Positions 8,268-16,149 of a stretch of 64,000 nucleotides of DNA are shown in pieces (position 1 is the stretch's first letter; every line of letters begins with the position of its first letter). A model generated the notes under the pieces. It was not told the origin of the DNA and did not search any database. It saw only the letters and a program-made list of their open reading frames with translations. Made by a program: the position numbers and the translations under genes. Source of the DNA: Hyphomonadaceae bacterium (lineage in GTDB: Bacteria; Pseudomonadota; Alphaproteobacteria; Caulobacterales; Aquidulcibacteraceae); the NCBI GenBank assembly GCA_023384105.1, contig JAHDXR010000018.1, positions 1 through 64,000 of the forward strand. Direction: 5' to 3'.

Positions 8268-8885
8268 TTAGGCTGGATCGATCAGCGAGCGGAAGCGCTT
8301 GAGGAACGCTTCCTCCACCTCCGCCGTGGCCTTGGGCCTGAGCTTGAGCGCGACCGTGCGCGGCGGCGCGCCGAAATAGCGCTTGGCCTCCGCCTCGGTG
8401 AAGCCGGCGAGCTGGGTGGCCTCGAAATAGGCGCAGATGATGTCGGCGCGCTTGATCACGCCTTTCACCGCCGCCGGCATGTGCGCGGGCAGGCCGAAGC
8501 GCAGATGGATCGCGCTTTCGAGCTTCGCCTCGAACGCCTTGTAGTCGAGCCCGAGCGCCGCCTTGAAGGGACTGATCATGTCGCCGATCACGTATTCGGG
8601 GGCGTCGTGCAGGAGCGCCATCAGCCGGCGTTTCTTGTCCCAGTCCGGCGCGAGCTTGCGGCAGATTTCCTCCACGACCAGCGAATGCTGCGCCACCGAG
8701 AAGGCGTGCTCGCCGAGCGTCTGCCCGTTCCAGCGCGCCACCCGCGCGAGGCCGTGGGCGATGTCCTCGATCTCGATGTCGAGCGGCGAGGGATCCAGCA
8801 GGTCGAGCCGCCGGCCCGACAGCATGCGCTGCCAGGCGCGCGGCGCCTCGGGCGCCTTTGGAGCTGTACGGGTGGCTCGCGCCAT
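8268..8885 (-). CDS. HD-domain hydrolase, YfbR-like (putative 5'-nucleotidase)
   Basis: A 205-residue metal-dependent phosphohydrolase of the HD superfamily. The metal ligands are visible as His in GEHAFSVAQHS, the HD pair in LMALLHDAPEYVIGD, and an Asp in IKRADIICAYFEA. Family members such as YfbR dephosphorylate (deoxy)nucleoside monophosphates. It lies directly upstream of nadQ on the same strand, so the two are probably co-transcribed. A link to NMN or nucleotide turnover is possible but is inference. Confidence 0.85.
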   Translation of the reverse strand: MARATRTAPKAPEAPRAWQRMLSGRRLDLLDPSPLDIEIEDIAHGLARVARWNGQTLGEHAFSVAQHSLVVEEICRKLAPDWDKKRRLMALLHDAPEYVIGDMISPFKAALGLDYKAFEAKLESAIHLRFGLPAHMPAAVKGVIKRADIICAYFEATQLAGFTEAEAKRYFGAPPRTVALKLRPKATAEVEEAFLKRFRSLIDPA

Positions 8886-8965
8886 GGGAATCCTTATGAT
8901 TGCGCCTGGTCAATGTAGGCGGACCGGCCGCCGGACATAAGCGGGTTCGAAAGAAGGAGCACCTG

Positions 8966-9340
8966 ATGATTGGATTGACGCGCGTCGTCTTGAGGCTCGG
9001 CCGCAACCCGGAAGCCGGTTTCCCGGACGGGAACGACGACTATGGCTATGTCATCCAGGCGCCGCTGGACTCCACCGGCAAGCTCGACGCTGCGCTGTGG
9101 CGGGACAAGAAGGAGCAGTGCACCGTGCGCCGCTTCCAGCCGCAGGAAACGCCGGCGGACGGCTGGCTGCGCCATCGCGGCGACAATTGGTACTTCTGGT
9201 ACGATGAGGAAGACGAGGGGCCCGAAGAACCCTTGTTCAAGCTCGGCGTCAAGGAATTGCGGCCCGGCGAATATGTCACCGTGCGCGAAGGCGACGGCGA
9301 CGTGCTGACCTTCCGCGTTACGGAAGCCACGCGCATCTAG
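8966..9340 (+). CDS. Conserved hypothetical protein
   Basis: A 124-residue soluble acidic protein with no signal peptide or membrane segment. It has Trp/Tyr-rich DNWYFWYDEEDEGPEEP in the middle and a C-terminal LRPGEYVTVREGDGDVLTF that looks like part of a small beta barrel. The ATG follows AAGGAG at a good distance and codon use is like its neighbours, so it is a real gene. I do not recognise a function. A 26-bp inverted repeat begins 10 bp after its stop codon. Confidence 0.75.
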   Translation: MIGLTRVVLRLGRNPEAGFPDGNDDYGYVIQAPLDSTGKLDAALWRDKKEQCTVRRFQPQETPADGWLRHRGDNWYFWYDEEDEGPEEPLFKLGVKELRPGEYVTVREGDGDVLTFRVTEATRI

Positions 9341-9350
9341 CGCCGTCCTT

Positions 9351-9450
9351 ATGGAGCGCCGGCGCCCTCGCCGGCACGGCGCAACCGCTACCGACAAACG
9401 CAGGCGCCTGTTCGATAAGGCGCATGCCGGCGAGGGCGCCGGCGCTCCAT
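9351..9450. repeat. Inverted repeat, 26-bp arms, GCCGGC-rich family
   Basis: The 26-bp arms 9351-9376 and 9425-9450 are perfect reverse complements, starting ATGGAGCGCCGGCG, around a 48-bp centre. The element sits exactly between two convergent genes. Related copies with GGACCGCCGGC cores occur at about 18962, 24647, 29827-29902 and 58040-58136. It could fold into a long hairpin and act as a bidirectional terminator. Confidence 0.85.
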
Positions 9451-9455
9451 GCTAT

Positions 9456-10340
9456 TCAGTTCGCCGGCGGCGTTCCGCCCTCCGTCAGCCACCATGGCGC
9501 CGGCCGGTCGTCGTGCTCCGCCGCCGCGTAGAGCCAGCGCAGCGCGTCGAGCGCAGCGGGGTGGAACGTGGTCGGGTGCGTCTCTTCGGCGCTGCGGTCG
9601 GAGAAACGCAGCGTGACGCGATCGGGCGCGGCGGCCAGCGAATCGCGGACGGCGGCGACGCCGTCGAGCATCGTGCCGCCTTCGTTGGCGATCGAGAGGT
9701 AGAGCCGCCGGTCCGACGGCGCGTGCCGGCCGACGCGCTGCGCCGCCGTGCGCGCGAACACGCGATCGTCCCACCAGAGGCTGGGGCTCACGGCGATATA
9801 GTCGTCGAACAGCTCCGGCTCGTTCAGGAAGGCGTCGACGATGAACAGCCCGCCCAGGGATTCGCCGATGATGGCGCGGCGCCCGCCGGTTCGGTAACGC
9901 GCCTCGACGAAGGGAATGACGTCGTCGCGCAGATAGGCGCGAAAGCGGGCCGAGCCGCCGGCGTTGGGGAACGCCGTCTGAAAGCGCGCATCCGTCGCCG
10001 GCGGCGTGAGTTCGGCGATGCGGACGCCGGTTTTGACGCCGACGATGATAAGCGGATCGTAGGTGGCGCTCGCCGCGCCGAACTGGCCGAGGCCGGCGAT
10101 GTGCGGGAAATCCTGATCGAGGCCGCCGTCGATCAGATAAAGCGCCGTGTAGCGCCGATCGCTCTCTTCGTAGCCCGGCGGCGTCCAGACATTGATCTCG
10201 CGGTCCTCGCCCAGCACCTGCGAGTGCAGCGTATAGCTGACGCCGAGCCGGATCGGCGCGCCTTCGCCAGGCGCGGGCGCCTCGGGCGCGCTGGCGCAGG
10301 CGGCGGCGAGAAGGGCGAGGGCGGCGAGCAGTCGTTTCAT
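9456..10340 (-). CDS. Alpha/beta-hydrolase lipoprotein, esterase D family
   Basis: A 294-residue putative serine esterase of the COG2819 (IroE/Fes-like) group. The signal peptide ends in a lipobox (LLAAACAS), so it is exported and lipidated. It has the strand INVWTPPGY and ALYLIDGG, the nucleophile elbow AIIGESLGGLFIV (GESLG) and a late His in EETHPTTFHP. Relatives hydrolyse siderophore or other esters; the substrate here is unknown. The start is 4 bp after the stop of the upstream LytTR regulator gene, so the two form an operon. Confidence 0.85.
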   Translation of the reverse strand: MKRLLAALALLAAACASAPEAPAPGEGAPIRLGVSYTLHSQVLGEDREINVWTPPGYEESDRRYTALYLIDGGLDQDFPHIAGLGQFGAASATYDPLIIVGVKTGVRIAELTPPATDARFQTAFPNAGGSARFRAYLRDDVIPFVEARYRTGGRRAIIGESLGGLFIVDAFLNEPELFDDYIAVSPSLWWDDRVFARTAAQRVGRHAPSDRRLYLSIANEGGTMLDGVAAVRDSLAAAPDRVTLRFSDRSAEETHPTTFHPAALDALRWLYAAAEHDDRPAPWWLTEGGTPPAN

Positions 10341-10344
10341 CGGT

Positions 10345-11172
10345 TCAGGCCTTTGCGGTTTCGAGCGCGGCGCGGTAGCGCCGGCTTCCGGCGAGCGTGC
10401 GCCCGTCGTCAAGCGTGATCTCGGCGTCGCCGGACGGCGTCGGTTTGATTGCGGCGATGCGGGCGCGGTTGACCAGCCGCGAGCGGTGGATGCGGACAAA
10501 GCCGCGCGGGCCGAGTCGCGCCTCCCAGGACGCCAGCGTCCCGCGCACCAGATGCGTGCGTGCGGCGGTGTGGAACTCGATGTAGTTGCCGGCGGCTTCC
10601 ACGAACAGCACCTCGGCTGGCGCGAGGAACACCGCCGTCGCCCCGTCGCGGATTTCGATGCGGTCGTCTCCGGACGCTGGCCGCCGCTCGGCGCGGCGGC
10701 GGCGCCACCACCAATAAACCGCGGCGATGGCGGCGTAGGTCAGCACGTCCTTGCGCCACTCATAGACGAACGTGCCGAGCACGCCGTCCTTGTCGAAGAA
10801 GCCATAATGGGCGCCCACCGCCCAGTAGGCGGTCTCGCGCATGACGAAGATCGCGAGCACGTGGGCTGCCGCGAACGGGACGGTCAGGGCGAAATGGATC
10901 AGGCCGACGCGGACGAAATTGTCCTCGCGCGGCGGCCAGCGCCACACTGCCAGTCCGACCAGCGGCGCGATCGCGACGATCACCAGCGCGCTGGTGACCT
11001 CCCACAGGATCGGCTCCGACCAGTGGACATTGGCGCCCGACCGGCGAATCTCCGTCAGGTCCGAACTCGCGGTCACGAAGGCGACGGCGATCCCCACCAA
11101 GGCGACGACGCCCCAGGGGCCGAGGCCGATGCGGCGCTCGCCGCTCGTCCCGTTTTCGCCGCCGCCGGTCAC
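10345..11172 (-). CDS. Membrane-bound LytTR-family transcriptional regulator
   Basis: A 275-residue protein with about four transmembrane helices in the first 160 residues (WGVVALVGIAVAFV, SALVIVAIAPLVGLAV, IHFALTVPFAAAHVLAIF, VLTYAAIAAVYWWW) and a C-terminal LytTR DNA-binding domain. The domain shows VLFVEAAGNYIEFHT, HLVRGTLASWE and GFVRIHRSRLVNRARI, typical of the family. It starts with GTG. The architecture suggests a membrane-sensing one-component regulator. It is co-transcribed with the esterase and divergent from an acyltransferase 83 bp away, which are its likely targets. Confidence 0.88.
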   Translation of the reverse strand: MTGGGENGTSGERRIGLGPWGVVALVGIAVAFVTASSDLTEIRRSGANVHWSEPILWEVTSALVIVAIAPLVGLAVWRWPPREDNFVRVGLIHFALTVPFAAAHVLAIFVMRETAYWAVGAHYGFFDKDGVLGTFVYEWRKDVLTYAAIAAVYWWWRRRRAERRPASGDDRIEIRDGATAVFLAPAEVLFVEAAGNYIEFHTAARTHLVRGTLASWEARLGPRGFVRIHRSRLVNRARIAAIKPTPSGDAEITLDDGRTLAGSRRYRAALETAKA

Positions 11173-11255
11173 TTCGGGGTCTCCGCTTGTCCCGGCGGGC
11201 CGCCGGACGCGGCGCCAAACTAGCGGCGTCGGCCGGGCGACGGAAGAACCGCCCC

Positions 11256-12455
11256 ATGACCGACCGCCGCTACGACCTCGACTGGCTCCGCATCATCGTG
11301 TTTGGGGTGCTCATCCTCTACCACGTCGGCATGTTCTACGTGTCCTGGGACTGGCACGTGAAATCGAGCCGCGCGAGCGCAGCGATCGAGCCGCTGATGC
11401 TGCTCTCCAGCCCGTGGCGGCTGACGCTTCTGTTCATGATCTCCGGCGTCGCGACCCGGTTCCTGGCCGACAAGTGCAGCCTTGGGAAATTCACCGCCGC
11501 GCGGATGGGCCGGCTCTGGCCGCCGCTCCTGCTCGCGGTGTTCGTGATCGTGCCGCCGCAGGCCTATTATGAAGTGGTCGAGGCGATCCAGGCTGGCGCG
11601 CCGCTGACGGTGGACCGTTTCTACCTGCGTTACGTCACTGCCTCGGGCGATTGGTGCGACGCCGACGGCTGTCTGACCACGCCGACCTACAACCATATGT
11701 GGTTCGTCGCCTATCTCATCCTCTACACGCTGGCGCTCCTGCCGCTCCTGCCGCTGCTGCGGCGCGCGCCGAAGGCGCTCTCGGCGCTGATCGCCGGGCC
11801 GTTTCTGATCCTGACGCCGTGGCTGGTCATGGCGGCGCTGCGCGTGACGCTCCTGCCGATCTTCGGCGAAAGCCATGATTTCCGCACCGACTGGTATCTG
11901 CACGCGCTGTATTTCGGCGTGTTCCTGTTCGGCTTCGCGATCGCCAAGCATGAGCCGTTCTTCGAACGCTGCATGCGCTGGCGCTGGCCCGCGCTCGTCA
12001 TTGCGCTCGCATCCTGGGCGGCGCTGATCGTTTATTTCAACGCGCACCCCGACGGCGTCGATCCGCCGGACTGGCTGCGCGCCACGATGCGGGCCGTGCG
12101 CGAACTCGACGCCTGGTGTGCGATCGTCGCCGCCATCGGGTTCGCCCACAAGCATCTGAGCGCGAAGGACGGCCCCGCGCGCCGGCTGCTGACGCAAGCC
12201 ATCTTCCCCTTCTACCTGATCCACCAGACCGTCATCGTCGCCGCTGGCCACCATCTCGACGCGCTTGCGCTGCCGCTCTGGGTCGAGGCGCCGCTGCTGA
12301 TCGCGGCCACCGCGCTCGGGTGCTGGCTTTTCTTCGATATGGGGCGTCGGGTTCCCGCCTTGCGCGTGTGGATCGGTTTGCCCTCGAACGCCGGGCCCCC
12401 GCGTGCTAAAAATCAAAACACAGCCGAGGGGGCGCGGCAGCCTTCGGGCGGGTGA
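11256..12455 (+). CDS. Acyltransferase 3 family membrane protein
   Basis: A 399-residue polytopic membrane protein of the OpgC/glucans-acyltransferase type. It opens with RYDLDWLRIIVFGVLILYHV, the usual start with the conserved His, followed by FMISGVATRF and RMGRLWPPLL. About ten hydrophobic segments are visible, and the last has FPFYLIHQTVIV. A hydrophilic loop (SGDWCDADGCLTTPTYNHMW) holds two cysteines that could be paired in the periplasm. The C-terminal 20 residues are basic and look disordered. It is divergent from the LytTR regulator. Substrate unknown. Confidence 0.88.
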   Translation: MTDRRYDLDWLRIIVFGVLILYHVGMFYVSWDWHVKSSRASAAIEPLMLLSSPWRLTLLFMISGVATRFLADKCSLGKFTAARMGRLWPPLLLAVFVIVPPQAYYEVVEAIQAGAPLTVDRFYLRYVTASGDWCDADGCLTTPTYNHMWFVAYLILYTLALLPLLPLLRRAPKALSALIAGPFLILTPWLVMAALRVTLLPIFGESHDFRTDWYLHALYFGVFLFGFAIAKHEPFFERCMRWRWPALVIALASWAALIVYFNAHPDGVDPPDWLRATMRAVRELDAWCAIVAAIGFAHKHLSAKDGPARRLLTQAIFPFYLIHQTVIVAAGHHLDALALPLWVEAPLLIAATALGCWLFFDMGRRVPALRVWIGLPSNAGPPRAKNQNTAEGARQPSGG

Positions 12456-12478
12456 ACCCGCCGGTCGCGGAGCGTGCG

Positions 12479-12601
12479 ATGTTCTTCTGGTTCCTGGTCG
12501 CGGTCGCCATCGTCGTGGGGTTGACGCTGCTCGGGGCCTACGTCGCCCGCGGCGACGCCAGCTGGAGCGACGACGGGCCCATGGGCCCCTGGGAGCATTA
12601 A
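12479..12601 (+). CDS. Small single-pass membrane protein (40 aa)
   Basis: A short reading frame starting MFFWFLVAVAIVVGLTLLG, one transmembrane helix, followed by a short polar tail ending GPMGPWEH. It begins 23 bp after the acyltransferase stop and ends 64 bp before the next gene. The hydrophobic helix and polar tail are typical of real small membrane proteins, but there is no strong Shine-Dalgarno sequence. Function unknown. Confidence 0.55.
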   Translation: MFFWFLVAVAIVVGLTLLGAYVARGDASWSDDGPMGPWEH

Positions 12602-12665
12602 GCGCAGCGCCCGGCGAGAGCGTTTTGCTTGCCAGCGGCGCAATCCCGCGCAAGATCGTTGCGGT

Positions 12666-13151
12666 ATGGCAGCGACCTATCTGATCCGGCGCGCGGTCCC
12701 GCGCGATTGCGACGGCATCGCCAGGCTCGCCGCTGCGGCGGCTGAGGAGGCCGGCGGCCCCAGTTCGCTCGAAAGCTCGCGCATCAAGGCGCACGGTTTC
12801 GGCGCCAACGCGCTGTTCGAGGCCTGGGTGGCGCAGCTCCATGCCGGGCCGCTGATCGCGCACGCCATCATCAGCACCGGCTATGACGTCCGCCGCGCGC
12901 GCCCCACGGTCGTGCTCAATGAACTCTATGTCGTCCCCGAGCATCGCCGCGGCGGATTGGCGCGCAAGATGATGTCTGCGATCGCACGCCGCGGGCGCGA
13001 TCTGGGCGCGCGGGAGTTGGCGATCACGACCGGGGTCGATAATGAGATCGCCCAACGCTTCTTCGCGGCGATCGGCGCGCACCGGCGCCAGGCGGCTGTT
13101 TTCATGATGTCGGCTGACGGCATCGAATGGCTCGCTGCGGAGGGGCTCTGA
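12666..13151 (+). CDS. GNAT family N-acetyltransferase
   Basis: A 161-residue acetyltransferase. The acetyl-CoA binding motif A is clear in LNELYVVPEHRRGGLARKMM (residues about 80-100), followed by GARELAITTGVDNEIAQRFFAAIGA. The N terminus YLIRRAVPRDCDGIARLA matches the first strand and helix of the fold. The acceptor substrate cannot be told from sequence. It lies 18 bp before the M2 peptidase gene on the same strand and may be co-transcribed with it. Confidence 0.85.
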   Translation: MAATYLIRRAVPRDCDGIARLAAAAAEEAGGPSSLESSRIKAHGFGANALFEAWVAQLHAGPLIAHAIISTGYDVRRARPTVVLNELYVVPEHRRGGLARKMMSAIARRGRDLGARELAITTGVDNEIAQRFFAAIGAHRRQAAVFMMSADGIEWLAAEGL

Positions 13152-13169
13152 AGTCAAAAGGGGATAGGA

Positions 13170-14990
13170 ATGATCGCGAAACCGTTGCTCAAGACGGCAG
13201 CGTCCTGGATCGCCATCGCTGCCTTCGCGGCCGCATGCGCGACGGCGCCGACACAACAGGCCGGGCCCGCGCCTGACGAAGCGGGGGCCTATGTGCAGGC
13301 GGCTGAAGAGGAGCTGACGGAAAAGCTCGAATACGCCGCGCGGATCGCCTGGGTGTACAACACCAACATCAACTACGACACCGAATGGCTGCTCCAGCGC
13401 TCCGACGCCGAGATGACGGAGACGCTGGTGCGCCTCGCCAGCGGCGCGGCGCGCTACGACGATCTCGATCTGCCCGCCGACACCGAACGCCAGATCAACC
13501 TGCTGCGCCTGAGCCTCACGCTGCCCGCGCCGCAGACGCCGGGCGCCGCCGACCAGCTGTCGCAGATCACGACGCGGCTCGCCTCGATCTACTCCACCGG
13601 CCGCATCGACTATCAGGGCCGCCAGGTCACGCTCGACGAACTCGAGACGCTGATGGGCACGGAGCGCAATCCCGCCCGCCTCGAAGAGATGTGGACCGAG
13701 TGGCACGCGGTCGCCGCGCCGATGCGCGAGGATTACGCCCGCATGGTCGAGATCGCCAACCAGGGCGCGCGCGATCTCGGCTTCGACAATGCCGGCGACA
13801 TGTGGCTGTCGAACTACGACATGCCGGCCGAGCGGATGGAAGCGGAAGTCGAACGGCTGTGGGGCCAGATGCAGCCGTTCTACGAACAGCTGCACTGCTA
13901 CGTCCGCGGCCGCCTCAACGCGCACTATGGCGACGCGATCCAGCCGCGCACCGGGCCGATCCGCGCCGACATCCTCGGCAATATGTGGGCGCAGGACTGG
14001 TCGGCGCTGATGCCGGTCGTGGCGCCGCGCGGCCAGAACACCTATGACTTGACCCAGCTTTTGCGCCGCGCCAACTACAACGAACGGCGCATGGTGGAGA
14101 CGGCGGAGCGCTTCTACACCTCGCTCGGCCTCGCCCCGCTGCCGCAGACGTTCTGGGAGCGCTCGCTGTTCGTGCGCCCGCAGGATCGCGACGTCGTCTG
14201 CCACGCTTCGGCCTGGGACGTCGACAATGTCGAGGATCTGCGCATCAAGCAGTGCATCCAGATCAACGCCGAGCACTTCCAGACCGTGCACCACGAACTG
14301 GGCCACAATTTCTACCAGCGCGCCTACAACCAGCAGCCGCTGCTGTTCCGCAACGGCGCCAATGACGGCTTCCACGAAGCCATCGGCGATTTCATCGCGC
14401 TGAACATCACGCCGGAATATCTGGTCGAGATCGGCCTGCTGAACCGCAACCAGATTCCGTCGGCGGCGGCCGATACGCGGCTGCTGATGGAGCAGGCGCT
14501 GGCGAAGCTCGCCTTCCTGCCGTTCGCGCTCACGGTCGACCAGTGGCGCTGGCAGGTGTTCCGCGGCGAGACGACGGCGGCGAACTACAACACTGCCTGG
14601 TGGGAGTTGCGCGAACGCTATCAGGGCATTCGCCCGCCGAGCGCGCGCGACGAGACCATGTTCGATCCCGGCGCCAAGTATCATATCGCCAACAACGTGC
14701 CGTACCTGCGCTACTTCCTTGCGCACGTGCTGCAGTTCCAGTTCTACGAGGCGGCGTGCCAGCAGGCCGGCTGGGAAGGGCCGCTGCACCGCTGCACCGT
14801 GTACGGCAATGAGGAGGTCGGCCGGCGTTTCAACGCGATGATGGAAATGGGCCAGTCGCGCCCGTGGCCGGACGCGCTCGAGGCCTTCACCGGCACGCGG
14901 CAGATGGATGGCGGCTCGATGGTCCGCTACTTCCAGCCGCTGATGACGTACTTGCAGGAGCAGAATCGCGGCCAGTCGTGCGGCTGGTGA
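13170..14990 (+). CDS. Peptidase M2 (angiotensin-converting-enzyme-like) lipoprotein
   Basis: A 606-residue exported dicarboxypeptidase. The signal peptide ends in a lipobox with Cys at about residue 23 (FAAACAT). The zinc motif HHELGHNFYQRAY places HExxH at residues 375-379, and the downstream ANDGFHEAIGDFIAL supplies the third ligand Glu. The length matches single-domain bacterial ACE homologues. It should release C-terminal dipeptides from peptides in the periplasm. A strong AAAAGGGGATAGGA precedes the ATG. A 12-bp hairpin follows the stop. Confidence 0.93.
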   Translation: MIAKPLLKTAASWIAIAAFAAACATAPTQQAGPAPDEAGAYVQAAEEELTEKLEYAARIAWVYNTNINYDTEWLLQRSDAEMTETLVRLASGAARYDDLDLPADTERQINLLRLSLTLPAPQTPGAADQLSQITTRLASIYSTGRIDYQGRQVTLDELETLMGTERNPARLEEMWTEWHAVAAPMREDYARMVEIANQGARDLGFDNAGDMWLSNYDMPAERMEAEVERLWGQMQPFYEQLHCYVRGRLNAHYGDAIQPRTGPIRADILGNMWAQDWSALMPVVAPRGQNTYDLTQLLRRANYNERRMVETAERFYTSLGLAPLPQTFWERSLFVRPQDRDVVCHASAWDVDNVEDLRIKQCIQINAEHFQTVHHELGHNFYQRAYNQQPLLFRNGANDGFHEAIGDFIALNITPEYLVEIGLLNRNQIPSAAADTRLLMEQALAKLAFLPFALTVDQWRWQVFRGETTAANYNTAWWELRERYQGIRPPSARDETMFDPGAKYHIANNVPYLRYFLAHVLQFQFYEAACQQAGWEGPLHRCTVYGNEEVGRRFNAMMEMGQSRPWPDALEAFTGTRQMDGGSMVRYFQPLMTYLQEQNRGQSCGW

Positions 14991-15009
14991 ATCGTTTGAC
15001 GTAAGGCGC

Positions 15010-15037
15010 GCCCGCTCCTGCGTCAGCAGGAGCGGGC
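15010..15037 (+). terminator. Strong hairpin after the M2 peptidase gene
   Basis: A perfect 12-bp GC-rich stem (15010-15021 with 15026-15037) has a GTCA loop. An outer ACGTAA/TTACGT pair (14999-15004, 15039-15044) extends it. There is no T run, so termination may be weak or Rho-assisted. Confidence 0.55.
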
Positions 15038-15097
15038 GTTACGTCGGTCACGGCGCGCGCGCAGGGCGGCCGCGCAAGGTTTGAGCGGAGGTGCGCA

Positions 15098-16132
15098 ATG
15101 GCGCGTTATGAAAGCATTCTCGGCACTGTCGGCCGCACGCCGATCGTGCGCATCAATCGCCTGGCGCCGCCGGGCGTCAATCTCTGGGTCAAGGTCGAGG
15201 CGTTCAATCCGCTGGGCTCGGTGAAGGACCGCCTGGCGCTCGGCGTGATCGAGGCGGCGGAGCGTTCGGGCGAATTGAAGCCCGGCATGACCGTGGTGGA
15301 GGCCACCAGCGGCAACACCGGCATCGGTCTCGCCATGGTGTGCGCGGCCAAGGGCTATCCGCTGGTGGTGACCATGGCCGAAAGCTTCAGCGTCGAGCGG
15401 CGCAAGCTGATGCGCTTCCTCGGCGCCAAGGTGGTGACGACGCCCGCGGCGCTGCGCGGCGTCGGCATGGTGCAGAAAGCGATCGAGCTGGCGCGCGAAC
15501 ACGGCTGGTACTGGACCCGCCAGTTTGAGAACGAGGCCAACCCGGAGATGCACGCGCGCACCACCGCGCGCGAGATCGTCGACGATTTCAAGGGCGACAG
15601 GCTCGATTACTGGGTCACCGGCTACGGCACCGGCGGCACGCTGAACGGCGTCTCGCGCGTGCTGCGCGAGGAAATGCCGAACACCCGGATCGTGGTGTGC
15701 GAGCCGGCGGAAGCGCCGCTCCTGTCGAGCGGAGCGGCGCAGGCGCGCAATCCCGACGGCACGCCGGCCGCCGGCCATCCGGCCTGGAAGCCGCACCCGA
15801 TGCAGGGCTGGACGCCGGACTTCATCCCCAAGCTCACCGGCGATGTCGATCTCGCCCGCGTGCACAAGGTCCTGCAGATCGCCAACGCCGACGCCATGCG
15901 CTGCAGCCAGGAGCTGGCGGCCAAGGAGGGCGTCTTCGTCGGCATCACGTCGGGCGCGACGTTCGCGGGCGCGCTGGAGATCGCGCGTCAGGCCGAGCCC
16001 GGCGCCAACGTCCTCGCCATGCTGCCAGACACCGGCGAGCGCTACCTCTCCACGCCGCTGTTCGCCGACATTCCGGCCGACATGACGGAAGAAGAGCTGC
16101 GCATCTTCAAGTCGACGCCGTACGCGCAATAA
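15098..16132 (+). CDS. cysK: Cysteine synthase A-like PLP enzyme
   Basis: Makes cysteine from O-acetylserine and sulfide using pyridoxal phosphate. The 344-residue protein contains the PLP lysine in NPLGSVKDRLA, the substrate loop VEATSGNTGIGLAMV, the phosphate-binding GYGTGGTLNGVSRVL, and the C-terminal ITSGATFAGALEIA. It is longer than a minimal CysK, with an insert near ARNPDGTPAAGHPAWKPHP in the position seen in many alphaproteobacterial CysK proteins. A related beta-replacing enzyme cannot be excluded. It is followed by a convergent membrane-protein gene after 17 bp. Confidence 0.88.
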   Translation: MARYESILGTVGRTPIVRINRLAPPGVNLWVKVEAFNPLGSVKDRLALGVIEAAERSGELKPGMTVVEATSGNTGIGLAMVCAAKGYPLVVTMAESFSVERRKLMRFLGAKVVTTPAALRGVGMVQKAIELAREHGWYWTRQFENEANPEMHARTTAREIVDDFKGDRLDYWVTGYGTGGTLNGVSRVLREEMPNTRIVVCEPAEAPLLSSGAAQARNPDGTPAAGHPAWKPHPMQGWTPDFIPKLTGDVDLARVHKVLQIANADAMRCSQELAAKEGVFVGITSGATFAGALEIARQAEPGANVLAMLPDTGERYLSTPLFADIPADMTEEELRIFKSTPYAQ

Positions 16133-16149
16133 CGGCCCGCCGGCGCGCG

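Noticed and set aside
11220-14789. A 1189-codon open frame antisense to the M2 peptidase, GNAT and acyltransferase genes
   Set aside because: Composition is Arg/His/Asp-rich shadow sequence and it crosses three well-supported genes on the other strand.
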